A stretch of DNA of 28,946 nt from Bremia lactucae (taxonomy: Eukaryota > Oomycota > Peronosporomycetes > Peronosporales > Peronosporaceae): contig NC_090610.1 of assembly GCF_004359215.1 (NCBI RefSeq), positions 2,677,999 to 2,706,944 on the forward strand, written 5' to 3'. The notes beneath the pieces are model-generated. The model saw only the letters and a program-made list of their open reading frames with translations. It ran no database searches and was not told where the DNA came from. The position numbers were made by a program, and so were the translations under genes. Position 1 is the stretch's first letter, and each line of letters starts with the position of its first letter. This document shows, piece after piece, positions 1-8,635 of this stretch.

Positions 1-112
1 GATACCTCATCACCAGGTGCAGAGACACATAATGATTGTGTGTCTGGAGCAACTTTTGTCAAGAGATTTGCAAATTCTCTTGAGGTTGCTGGATCAGTAG
101 GGCGTTGCGCCC

Positions 113-1154
113 CTACTGACCCCGTCCATTTTTTGGCGGTCCGCCTCGCTGTTGCGATTTCGCAACAACGTCGGATCCGCGACCGTTGCCCTTTTTGGCA
201 TACGATCCAAAATTACGTTCAGTACCTTTTGGTGCTGGACGTGGGGCACTACACTCATGAGCGTAATGTCCCAATTTTTGGCAGCGATGGCATTTCTGCG
301 ATCGCTTATTATTCGGAAAGCGAGGTTTCTCGCTTTCGACATAGGAAAGGTCCATGGGTTCTGGACCTCCTAATTCGTGTCGTCTTGGTGGACGATATGA
401 TGACGAACTTGCTTGAGCCTGTCTCAAGCTTAAGTCCTCCTGTTCCACAACGGACATTGCTTTTTCAAGCGTATCCAGTTCCAAGCGGAATGGGTGGGAG
501 GTTCTTTACGGGGCCATCCGTAAGACCTTGCATGAACAACGTAATCAGCGTTGGTTCATGAACTGGGTTGTTCGTGATACAACTCGCTAAAAGTCGTATG
601 TGCTGGACATAAGCGTGAACATCACGGTTGCCTTGCTTGAGTTTTAGACGCTCTGATCGAGCTCTGAACTCAGCCTTTGGCGGTTTAAACGTCTGTTTGA
701 GTCGGGCTTTAAAAGCCTCTAGCGACCCAAAGACGTATGGGTTGCGCAACTTAAGGCCCAATGCCCAAGTTTTGGCACGACCTGCCAAATTTGATTGAGC
801 GAATGCGACTTGCATTTGCTCGTCGACGATGTGACGTGCCCTTATGGCATCGTCCAACTCGACGAACCATCTCAAGAGGGAGTCTTCTTCGACTTCCCTA
901 TACTTAGAGATGTCAATCTTTAATGTTTCGGGACGACGCGTTTGCGACATCGCAGGTACAGGGGTCTGTACCTGTTGTAAACTCAACAGTTCTGCCTTTT
1001 GAGAGCCTTGCTAATTTAGCAAGGCTACCTTCTCCTTCACCTCGTCAAGTTCATGTTGTATGAACTTGGCGATGGCTGAATGGAGGGTATCTTTGTCCAA
1101 ACCGGACAGCATGGCCAAGATGGCATCGTTCGACCGCAGTACTTTCTGTGTCAC
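113..1154 (-). pseudogene. Ty3/Gypsy gag (family A element), broken
   Basis: Gag of an LTR retrotransposon, the structural protein that would assemble the virus-like particle and bind element RNA. The minus strand reads a retrotransposon-gag domain at about 986-470 (LRWFVELDDAIRA, AGRAKTWALGLKLRNPY, FKPPKAEFRARSERLK) followed, in another frame, by a CCHC zinc knuckle CHRCQKLGHYAHEC near 300-260. The upstream N-terminus (about 1154-1014, containing LAMLSGLDKDTLHSAIAKF) is in frame with the gag domain but separated from it by a TAG at 1011-1013. A frameshift at about 465-495 separates the gag domain from the RLELDTLEKA stretch and zinc knuckle. No ATG is seen at the extreme N-terminus; a TAA lies at 1155-1157. 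Another frameshift is likely near 95-115, after which a third frame stays open to the window edge, probably into the protease region. It sits just downstream of the 1267-1725 LTR on the same strand, as expected for a 5' LTR-gag order. Family assignment is firm; it is non-functional as read. Confidence 0.85.
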
Positions 1155-1246
1155 TTAAAAAGAGAAGATATCACGCAAAACGTTATGGGTATTTCCATTA
1201 TCATCTTACATATCCATGTTAGATGATGGAACTGTGGTCCTTGGAC

Positions 1247-1264
1247 GATCTACAAAGTCTACCA
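1247..1264 (-). other. Candidate tRNA primer-binding site, family A
   Basis: Two bases after the LTR end the minus strand reads TGGTAGACTTTGTA. The TGG start (complement of tRNA CCA) and the position immediately inside the 5' LTR fit a primer-binding site. The matching tRNA was not identified, so the extent is approximate. Confidence 0.5.
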
Positions 1265-1266
1265 GG

Positions 1267-1725
1267 TGTAACGGGGCACTACTGACTTGTACTGCTTCTT
1301 TACAAGCCCACTTTGCACTGCCTCAGTGCGAGTCGTGCCTCACGTCACTTCACGTACACTAGTACGTGCAGAGGAAGACGTTCTTTAAAACACCCGCTTT
1401 AAAGAGGGTCTGGATTTAATAAAATTAAGTTCTCCTGTTTCTATCTATTTAATATTAACTTAATTATAAACTTATACAAAATATGTAATAAAGTATTATT
1501 TCATATTTTGTATAAGTTTATAATTAAGTTGTCTATCTCTTTGCGCGCTTCCAGCGCTGACTGGACCGCGGAGAAAGTAGATATAATGGTCTATATCTAC
1601 CAATGGATAAGCTTTTAGAATATAACCATGTAAAGTAATATTCTCGAAATATTATCTACCTTTTAGATAATATATTTATTAACTACCTTTAAATGTTAAT
1701 TATATGTAAGATACACCCCGGTCCA
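1267..1725 (-). mobile_element. Family A LTR (5' LTR of the minus-strand gag element)
   Basis: A 459-bp LTR read on the minus strand. Its end is CCCCGTTACA (at 1267); its start at 1725 is TGGACCGGGGTGTATC, a mutated form of TGTAACGGGGTGTATC, which is intact in the related LTR at 28694. The ends therefore form the short terminal inverted repeat TGTAACGGGG/CCCCGTTACA with TG...CA termini. Internal stretches such as TATTATCT.AAAGGTAGATAATATTT and TAGATATAGACCATTAT align with the right-edge LTR. A candidate primer-binding site and gag follow on the same strand. The upstream boundary cuts into a family B LTR, so this insertion is probably younger than that B copy. Confidence 0.8.
1457..1530. repeat. 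Perfect 29-bp inverted repeat inside the family A LTR
   Basis: Arms at 1457-1485 and 1502-1530 are exact reverse complements (left arm begins AACTTAATTATAAACTTATA), separated by a 16-base AT-rich loop. The sequence could form a very stable hairpin or cruciform. The partial LTR at the right edge has only a diverged version of one arm before the window ends. Confidence 0.9.
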
Positions 1726-2139
1726 AAAGTATTTGGTGGCCTTTAAGCGACCTCACCCAACGAACTAAGTACCTTAGTACAAGTGCCGTCACGGAAGCGG
1801 CAATCCGGCTTCACGTGCAAATTTGTTAACTAGGAGTAGTTTAAAGACTAGTTTATAATAAATCGTATAAAGTATAAAACCTATTTTAACCAATCATAAA
1901 TGCCATCTCTGTAGATATGCTCCGATATGTAAATCTAGCGTATTATTCCAAATGACGCTAGGCATCATCCCTCCTAACGTAAATGGACCCATGTGCACAC
2001 ACACACAAGGGTCGGTCACAATGTAAACAGCACCCAAGGGGTGGGTCTAATTACTTCACGCAAGTAATTGACCGTCCCTTTAAGTACACAAAGTGTATAT
2101 AACAGGGATTGTGTAATATAGGGCAACTTTAGCCTGTTA
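1726..2139 (-). mobile_element. Truncated family B LTR (B1)
   Basis: On the minus strand this begins TAACAGGCTAAAGTTGCCC at 2139 and follows the family B LTR seen intact at 6742-7292 and 9636-10186, but stops at the edge of the family A LTR, losing about the last 100 bp. On the same strand a G-rich tract (2140-2150, AAAGGGGGGGG) directly precedes it, as a polypurine tract precedes a 3' LTR. About 50 bp of internal sequence remain (2140-2192) before another B LTR starts in the opposite direction. Confidence 0.75.
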
Positions 2140-2192
2140 CCCCCCCTTTAAAAACGAATTTTCTTTTTGCAAATTCGGCAAAAGAGGGACTT

Positions 2193-2724
2193 TAACGGGC
2201 TAAAGTTACCCTAATGTTACACAGTCCCCGTAAAGTTCACTTGGTGTACTTAACGGGATGGTCAATTACTTAAATAATTGTAATTAGACCCACCACTCGG
2301 GTGTGTTTAACATTTGTGACCAGCCCTTGTGTCTGTGATGCACATAGGTGCATTCACATTAGGAGGGATGACGGCTAGCGTCATCCGTTACGCGAGGTAT
2401 CTAGAAATATGCGCTCGCAATGCATATTAGTTTTATCTACAGAAATGACAATTTTAATTGGTAAGAATAGGTATTTAGATTTAATGCGATTAAATATAAA
2501 TAAGTCTGAAAACTACTTTCTATTTGGCAAGTGCGCACGAGGAGACGGATTACCGCTCCCGTGACGACACCTAACTAGAGTACTTAGTGTGTTGGGTGAG
2601 GTCTCTAAGGCGCCCACCACAACAATCTCACTGCACGCAAGAGAAGCTGGTTTAAACGCTTCCTCGCTGTGCTAGGGTGTGTGTCTAAGCAGAGCGTAGC
2701 TGCATTACGACGTGCCCGCCAACA
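2193..2724 (+). mobile_element. Family B LTR (B2), 5' LTR of the plus-strand element
   Basis: A 532-bp LTR starting TAACGGGCTAAAGTTACCC (consensus TGACGGGC) and ending GTGCCCGCCAACA. It aligns along its length with the 551-bp LTRs at 6742-7292 and, inverted, 9636-10186. It is followed by a candidate primer-binding site and gag on the same strand. No target-site duplication is evident between the flanks of 2193 and 7292 (gactt versus ctact), which suggests rearrangement after insertion. Confidence 0.8.
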
Positions 2725-2726
2725 CT

Positions 2727-2744
2727 TGGTAGCACTTGAAATCC
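2727..2744 (+). other. Candidate primer-binding site, family B plus element
   Basis: Two bases after the LTR terminus CA the sequence reads TGGTAGCACTTGAAATCC, with the TGG start expected for tRNA priming. The equivalent place in the minus-strand element (16064-16041) keeps GTAGCACT but carries a run of G bases. Confidence 0.5.
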
Positions 2745-2839
2745 TTCCCACGACCCGCATCTCTGCGTGTGTACGTGAGGATGGGCCTCAACATCGATTG
2801 GGCTCATTTCCCCCACTTTTCCGAACATCGTCGGGAGGT

Positions 2840-4154
2840 GGCAGGGCACATGACGCAGGGACTTGGTGAACAAGCCCTGGCCAGGCTCCTGGGGTAGTCC
2901 TCCTGAGCAACATGTTGCTCAGTTGAAGTAGTTTGAGGCATTCGTGTTCGGACAGCGGAGAGCCACGATTATAGCACAGAGCCATGCTGCGGCAGAGTCT
3001 GTCACTCAGACCCAGAATGAGCTGAGGCAAGAGCAGGCTCGGAGCACGGCTCTTAACGGGACTGTTAAGATGCTCTCTACCCGGCCGCATCAGCCGAGGC
3101 CCATTCGGATGGACCCACCCAAGTTCGATGGAACTGCGGCGCACACGATTGTCNNNNNNNNNNNNNNNNNNNNNNNNNNNNNNNNNNNNNNNNNNNNNNN
3201 NNNNNNNNNNNNNNNNNNNNNNNNNNNNNNNNNNNNNNNNNNNNNNNNNNNNNNNNNNNNNNNNNNNNNNNNNNNNNNNNNNNNNNNNNNNNNNNNNNNN
3301 NNNNNNNNNNNNNNNNNNNNNNNNNNNNNNNNNNNNNNNNNNNNNNNNNNNNNNNNNNNNNNNNNNNNNNNNNNNNNNNNNNNNNNNNNNNNNNNNNNNN
3401 NNNNNNNNNNNNNNNNNNNNNNNNNNNNNNNNNNNNNNNNNNNNNNNNNNNNNNNNNNNNNNNNNNNNNNNNNNNNNNNNNNNNNNNNNNNNNNNNNNNN
3501 NNNNNNNNNNNNNNNNNNNNNNNNNNNNNNNNNNNNNNNNNNNNNNNNNNNNNNNNNNNNNNNNNNNNNNNNNNNNNNNNNNNNNNNNNNNNNNNNNNNN
3601 NNNNNNNNNNNNNNNNNNNNNNNNNNNNNNNNNNNNNNNNNNNNNNNNNNNNNNNNNNNNNNNNNNNNNNNNNNNNNNNNNNNNNNNNNNNNNNNNNNNN
3701 NNNNNNNNNNNNNNNNNNNNNNNNNNNNNNNNNNNNNNNNNNNNNNNNNNNNNNNNNNNNNNNNNNNNNNNNNNNNNNNNNNNNNNNNNNNNNNNNNNNN
3801 NNNNNNNNNNNNNNNNNNNNNNNNNNNNNNNNNNNNNNNNNNNNNNNNNNNNNNNNNNNNNNNNNNNNNNNNNNNNNNNNNNNNNNNNNNNNNNNNNNNN
3901 NNNNNNNNNNNNNNATGAAAGAGTCAATTTAAATTGCCTTATTTGAGGAACAATCCTTCAACAGTGCCTTGGCGACTGCTTGGTATAAGCCGTCCGCCGA
4001 GAGGTCAGATGCTTCTCCTATGGAGTTGGACAATGCAGATGTATTTCGCTTTAAGTGCGGCAAGCGCGGCCATATCGAGCCCCCTCGCTGCTATGACAGG
4101 GTCCCTTTTGGGGCTAAGATGCCCAGAAGAGGACTCCCTCCCAAAGGGCGATGA
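2840..4154 (+). pseudogene. Ty3/Gypsy gag (family B, plus copy), broken and gapped
   Basis: Gag of the plus-strand B element. A coiled-coil-like N-terminus (AQSHAAAESVTQTQNELRQE) is followed by the conserved IRMDPPKFDGTAAHTIV stretch, then 761 Ns, then the end of gag (IALFEEQSFNSALATAWYKP) and a degenerate zinc knuckle (FRFKCGKRGHIEPPRC) in which the expected first cysteine is arginine. The first part contains in-frame stops before 2944. A TAA at 3930-3932 separates MKESI from IALFEEQ. The last block runs to 4154. The inverted partner at 15231-15960 supplies the homologous region missing in the N gap. The gag call rests on this homology and on the order LTR-gag-protease. Non-functional. Confidence 0.8.
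3154..3914. other. Assembly gap (761 N)
   Basis: Run of 761 Ns within gag. The flanks match the minus-strand copy at 15626-15628 and 15230, between which only 395 bp lie, so the true missing sequence may be about half the gap length if the two copies are alike here. Confidence 0.99.
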
Positions 4155-4289
4155 CAAGAACCAGCGTGCGGCATGCATGAGTTCTGCATCGACCACTGAG
4201 GGGTCGGGAAATGCAGGAACGCAGTAGGGACATGATGCCCTTCTGACGCGGACTTTAAAGCTACCCCTAAGTCCAGAGTTGTCAAACAA

Positions 4290-4778
4290 ATGGGTAGCAT
4301 AGTCCCTAAGGTCTTGAAATTTCGGACCTCAACCCTGCTGGTCTATAGCGCTCAAGTACGAGGATATGACCAGGTGATGACCCTCCTAGTGGATTCGGGT
4401 GCATCACAAAATTTTGTAAAACTCGCCGCTCTAAGAAAGAGATCGGCGATGGTTGAGTCGCTTTGCCAGGATGGCAAGCGAGAAGAGGCGATCGATCGTT
4501 TAGCGAACGGCGCGCTCGTTAAGTCTGAGGGAGTTCAATTTGAACTCGTTTTCAGCTTTAGTGACTTCTCTTGTAAGGAGAAGTTCACAATGCTAGGTAT
4601 GGAGAGTCCGTATGACCTCATCCTAGGCATGCCATGGTTGGCAACACACCAAATATGGATAGACTGGCGTACAAGCACAGTTGCTAGCTCTACGCAGGAC
4701 ACAGGAAAGGCTGTGCTCCCGCGAGAGGCCTGTGCAACTGATGTCATGTCGATCACAGTTCAGGGTGCGTTGACGTGA
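4290..4778 (+). CDS. Retropepsin-like aspartic protease (family B, plus copy)
   Basis: An open 162-codon block encoding the retroelement aspartic protease that would cleave the Gag-Pol polyprotein. The catalytic motif LLVDSGASQNFV has the active Asp at residue 35. The second half carries YDLILGMPWL (residues 108-117) and WIDWRT, the usual flap/C-terminal wording of Gypsy proteases. Retroviral-type proteases act as dimers, one Asp from each chain. It lies after the zinc knuckle and before the linker to RT. The start ATG is the first in the open frame; in an intact element this would be part of a polyprotein and not a separate gene. Two near-identical copies lie on the minus strand at 13104-13592 and 14367-14855. 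The domain is intact, although the element around it is dead. Confidence 0.85.
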   Translation: MGSIVPKVLKFRTSTLLVYSAQVRGYDQVMTLLVDSGASQNFVKLAALRKRSAMVESLCQDGKREEAIDRLANGALVKSEGVQFELVFSFSDFSCKEKFTMLGMESPYDLILGMPWLATHQIWIDWRTSTVASSTQDTGKAVLPREACATDVMSITVQGALT

Positions 4779-4808
4779 TGTCAAACGTCACCAATTCCTA
4801 CCCAGCTC

Positions 4809-5332
4809 GTGGAGACTGGGGTGGTGAAAAGGGCAATGGCAAGTAGCCATGTGTCCCATAGTCCTGCACAGAGCCGAGAGCCTGTGGCAGTAGACAGCGA
4901 GCTGACAGGAAGTCAAGCGTCGCATGAATCGGCACAGTGCCTAGAGCCTGCTGCGGTTAGGAAGGAGTGCGTAGCAACGGCACCCGCTTTCCAGACAAAG
5001 GTCGTAGTGACTCGAAGAAAAGTTCCCGACAGATTAGGACGATCAAAGGCACGTCTAAACAAGTGACCTTTGGATCAGTTCCTAATAAAGAGGACAGGCC
5101 TTCGAACGAGATGTTGGAGGCCGTCAAAGACGAAATTGCGGAGGCATCCTCAGTTGAGGTGCTCCGGCAAGTCTTTAAATCTGCCGAGGGGATAGTAAAT
5201 CTCCCGGAGATGTCGTGGGATCTGTTTCTTGCCGAATTAACGGAAGGAAAGATCCACAAAATTTGCACACCAGTTCCAAAAAATACTTGGTGGACTGTTG
5301 CTCGTCGTCCACAATGGACGAGAGGGTCCTAG
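4809..5332 (+). pseudogene. Protease-RT linker of Gypsy pol (family B, plus copy)
   Basis: Low-complexity linker between protease and reverse transcriptase. Two overlapping frames carry it: 4809-5066 (repeated SREPVAVDSELTGSQASHES-like wording) and 4967-5332 (GTSKQVTFGSVPNKED, then MSWDLFLAELTEGKIHKIC). The change of frame near 5000-5060 indicates an indel. Homologous blocks are on the minus strand at 12653-13084 and 13969-14347. No enzymatic motif is expected here; it is called from its position and from the copies. Confidence 0.6.
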
Positions 5333-6117
5333 AAACGGACAAAAAAAGAAACAGCTCGCTGCTCAAGGCTGGGATGCCTTGAGAGACAGTCCGTTCTTTG
5401 AGGTTCTGTGGATACATCGCGATATGTTCCCAGAATAAGTGCCGTGCCGCCTACCAGCAGATAGTATACGTGTATAGTAGGGCCGAGGACGCGCTGAGCG
5501 CAATATAGTCGCACAAGCGTCATTTATACGCTGTGTTGCAGACTCTGAAGGACGCCCAATTGTACGGCAACTTGCAAAAGTGCGTCATAGGGGTCGCTGA
5601 GATACCTGTACTGGGCTGCATCGTTGGTACATATGGTGTACGAGCAGACCCAGACAAGGTAAAATCAGTAAAGGAATGGCCAATCCCACGGCATGTGAAG
5701 AATTTGCGCCAATTCCTAGGGCTCGCTAATTACTTGCATAAGTATAGCCAGAATTATGCGGAGCAAACTAAACCATTATCTGATCTCCTTAAAAAGGATG
5801 CAGAATGGGTTTGGTTAAAAGAACAAGATAATGCGTTCATATCAGTGAAGCAATTTCTTGTAGAGGCACCGGCCTTAATATTTGCCAGACGCGGATAAGC
5901 CCTTTGCGTCGTCTGCGATGCAAGTTATTTTTATAATCGGTAGCGCGCTCATGCAGAAGGATGACAACGGCGTTGACCGCATCATCTCTTATCCGTCCCG
6001 TATTTTGAAAGCCGCGGAATTGAATTACCCCGTGCATGACAAAGAGCTACTTTCATTAAAGTATGCTCTTGTGAAGTTTCGTGTGCACCTACTAGGCACC
6101 GAACCATTTGTGGTTTA
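5333..6117 (+). pseudogene. Reverse transcriptase / RNase H remnant (family B, plus copy)
   Basis: Remains of Ty3/Gypsy pol. A short RT N-terminus is visible (SPFFEVLWIHRDMFPE, stop, VPCRLPAD, 5391-5459), then the sequence jumps to the region after the catalytic palm (VYSRAEDALSAI, TAG at 5506-5508, then HLYAVLQTLKDAQLYGNLQK, EIPVLGCIVGTYGVRADPDK, LRQFLGLANYLHKYSQNYAE). The palm with the catalytic YxDD box is absent, a loss of roughly 150 or more residues. RNase H follows in another frame (5882 on: IISYPSRILKAAELNYPVHD, KELLSLKYALVKFRVHLLGT) and is cut at FVVY, about 6117, where the sequence joins the antisense-ORF region directly. The RNase H catalytic Asp wording VVCDAS survives only in a shifted frame at about 5908-5925. 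Not functional. Confidence 0.85.
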
Positions 6118-6600
6118 CGCCATTAAAATTATGTGCGCCTATAATAGAGCGCTCTAGAAGCGACGCTCTTGGCCCGTTTAAATGAGGCCATTTAGATGGA
6201 GGGGACATCGGTGATATGCCACCCGTCGTATAGCCACGTTCAAAACGACTGGCAGACACCGAGACAGCAATCGTAAAAGCTGCTGACTCCATGTTGTGAG
6301 CCATGAGAGAAGTTTGGATGGGCAACAATGCGCCAACACCCTTCCACATGAGCTCGTTGTCCGCATTCCTACTCTGAGGTGACGGCAACGGTGTCGACAC
6401 ATTGTAGTCGACAATGAGCGGCGATCAACATCCTCACTGTTAAAGTGGGATGGATCCTTAAGCCCTGATAACGCGACAGCAGCAGTAGCTGTCGGTGTTT
6501 CGACTAAGGCATTAGACGCTGCCGTCGTATTAATGCGGTGCGTGCGCTAAGTGCGAGATTGAGTGGGCGTCTTCGCAGACGACCCACTATAAGGCCCCTT
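6118..6600 (-). pseudogene. Antisense ORF fragment, family B (plus copy)
   Basis: Reads on the strand opposite to gag-pol of its element. It contains SPQSRNADNELMWKG, ALLPIQTSLMAHNMES, FERGYTTGG and WPHLNGPRASLLERSIIGAH, all shared with the longer copy on the plus strand at 10230-11830. The right part (6470-6600) matches the N-terminal part of that copy. The left edge is the deletion junction with RNase H at about 6117, so the C-terminal half is missing. Several frameshifts break the reading. Function unknown; no recognised domain. Confidence 0.6.
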
Positions 6601-6728
6601 TCGGTGACATCTTTGGCGCTGTATGTAAATACAGGTCGCTAGAGTGATTGAGTGAACTAGCGGCGCGTAAAGCTGCTCGCACTTCCTCGCTCCTCTTTGA
6701 CGAATTATAGATGTAAATTCGTTCTTTA

Positions 6729-6741
6729 AGGGGGGATGGGG
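6729..6741 (+). other. Polypurine tract before the 3' LTR (family B plus)
   Basis: AGGGGGGATGGGG directly abuts the LTR start TGACGAGC at 6742. A purine run at this place primes plus-strand DNA synthesis in LTR elements. The inverted copy has an equivalent tract next to 10186. Confidence 0.7.
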
Positions 6742-7292
6742 TGACGAGCTTAAGTTGCCCTAATGTTTCACAGTCCCCGTAAAGTTCACTTGGTGTACTT
6801 AACGGGATGGTCAATTACTTAAATAATTGTAATTAGACCCACCACTCGGGTGTGTTTAACATTTGTGACCAACCCTTGTGTATGTGATGCACATAGGTGC
6901 ATTCACATTAGGAGGGATGACGGCTAGCTTTATCCGCTATGCAAGGTATCTAGAAATATACGCTCGCAGTACATATTAGTGTTATCTACAGAGGTGACAT
7001 TTTTAACTGGTAAAAGTAGGTATTTATATTTAATGCGATTAAATTAAAATCACATGCAAATACTGTCCTTTGGCATATGAAAACTTCTTTCTACTTAGCA
7101 AGTGCGCACGAGGAGCCGGATTACCGCTCCCGTGACGACACCTCTCTAGAGTACTTAGTGTGTTGGGTGACGCTAAGGCACCCATCACAACTATCTCACT
7201 GCACGCAAGAGAAGCTGGTTTAACCGCTTCCTCGCTGTGCTAGGGTGTGTGTGTAAGTTGAGCGTAGCCGCATTACGACGTACCCGCCCACA
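6742..7292 (+). mobile_element. Family B LTR (B3), 3' LTR of the plus-strand element
   Basis: 551 bp from TGACGAGCTTAAGTTGCCC to CGTACCCGCCCACA, with TG...CA ends. It is the same length as, and very similar to, the inverted LTR at 9636-10186, and is preceded by a polypurine tract. It is less similar to B2 (2193-2724), its supposed partner: B2 lacks a stretch present here around 7050-7085 (ACATGCAAATACTGTCC). This hints that B3 shares a more recent history with B4 than with B2. Confidence 0.85.
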
Positions 7293-7299
7293 CTACTCT

Positions 7300-8042
7300 C
7301 AAAGAATGGAGCAAACAATTGCCCTTTCTGGAGTTCGCTATAAATAACAGTGTCCACGCCTGTACAGGTGAGACACAATTTTATATAAACGGACTGCGCC
7401 ATCCTCGGACGCCAGTCTCGTTTGTGCGCAGCCCGAGTCTTAGTGGTGTGGGCCCACTCATTATGCTCGGTGCAATGGAAAAAGAGGGACATAGTTTATA
7501 ACTTTGCTTCGTGACCCTGCCAGTTTAGCAGTGATCACGACACCTAAAGATGTCAAAAATTCTACGTTCAATGACCGACCTCTCGGCGGTGTTGTAGGCG
7601 AGATAGATGCAGAATGTGTGAGCGACGCTCAACGCTTTTGATGAGCGATTAGCCATCACACAGAAGTTCCGTGACGCGATGGCTAGCGCACAGAAAAAAA
7701 CAAATATGCTGGCCGAAATGGTCTCAAAAACAATGAACGCTTCAGTTTTGGAGATAAAGCACTTTTAAGTACTGCTACTCTACCTACAATGCAATTTCTG
7801 TACTACCTGGAAGTACTACGAAATTATTGTCACGTTACGTTGAGCCATTTAATGTGGTCGAGGAGGTTGCAGACCTAAATTATAGGCTCATCCTCCCGCC
7901 ATATATAAAGACGCATTCCGTCATTAACTTGGGTCGTCTCAAACGGTTTGTAGACCCAAATGAGGTCAAATATCCTCATCAGTCTAAGAAGACTGATGGT
8001 GACGCCGACCATGGGTCGAGTGTCAAACAGATGGAGAAATGA
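7300..8042 (+). pseudogene. Integrase C-terminal part of a Gypsy pol (third B copy)
   Basis: The plus strand reads FLEFAINNSVHACTG and FYINGLRHPRTP (7325-7415), the end of the integrase core and the conserved stretch after it in Ty3/Gypsy elements. Further on come NNERFSFGDKALLSTATLPT (about 7731-7790) and the SH3-like integrase C-terminal domain (SRYVEPFNVVEEVADLNYRL, KTHSVINLGRLKRFVDP, 7827-7965). Stops and frame changes occur between about 7500 and 7826. The N-terminal zinc finger and the catalytic DDE residues are absent; the fragment starts immediately after the B3 LTR, a junction produced by rearrangement. This is the only integrase of the B family in the window apart from a tail remnant near 11830-11720. 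Confidence 0.8.
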
Positions 8043-8079
8043 GGAAGGCGAAAGACTTGCCTCCGACCTTCTCTTCCCA

Positions 8080-8577
8080 CATGAACGGGAGCTCGGAGAG
8101 CGAGGGATACCACGCGCGTAATGCGGGTTCCTCGGTATCAACTTCTCCAAGATGTCCCGCCGAAGTTTCAGTCGTTCGTAACCCTGTCGATCCTTTGCGC
8201 CGACATTATGAAGATCTGAGGTCAGTCGCAAGACTTTAACCTCGAGATTTTTAATGCGTCTTTTAACGGCTGCGACTGAACGGACGCGGGTAAGCAGCCC
8301 CAGAATAGGTGGCGAATTCGCTACTCCTATCGGGCTCCGCCTCAACTAATGGATGCGGATCGGAATCAACGCTTCCTTGTTGGGAAGGTTCCTTGCCCAC
8401 CGCTCCATGAGGCAGAAGTATCAGATCCTCGTCCAGTGATACCCGAAGAGTGTTGACTCTTGGGACCGATCGACGCCATGCGTATCGACGTGCCCGGCTT
8501 CGTGACTGCCTACGAAAAGGCACTTGCACACTAAGGATGTAGATCCCTCGCTTATTCCGATTACAATGAGACGACAC
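8080..8577 (-). pseudogene. Antisense ORF, C-terminal part (third B copy)
   Basis: Minus-strand homologue of the C-terminal part of the antisense ORF at 11270-11830. Shared wording includes a heptad-like stretch (RRIKNLEVKVLRLTSDL here, RRIADLEDQVSRLTSDL there) and HYARGIPRSPS. The heptads suggest a coiled coil. The reading continues to 7875, overlapping the integrase C-terminus on the other strand. Its order relative to the integrase fragment matches the minus-strand element, where the same ORF end meets the integrase tail. Function not recognised. Confidence 0.55.
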
Positions 8578-8635
8578 CGTCCCCTCATAATAGTGATGAA
8601 AATAGTGCAGTATAGGAAAGGGTCATAGCGCTTTA

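Noticed and set aside
1989..2010. Short CA/AC-rich stretch in B1 as a microsatellite
   Set aside because: Only a few repeats and part of the LTR sequence.
2788..3946. Long open frames across the N run on both strands
   Set aside because: They are open only because Ns cannot encode stops; the visible ends do not match one another.
2193..7292. Target-site duplications around the B elements
   Set aside because: Flanking pentamers of 2193/7292 and of 9636/16588 do not match.
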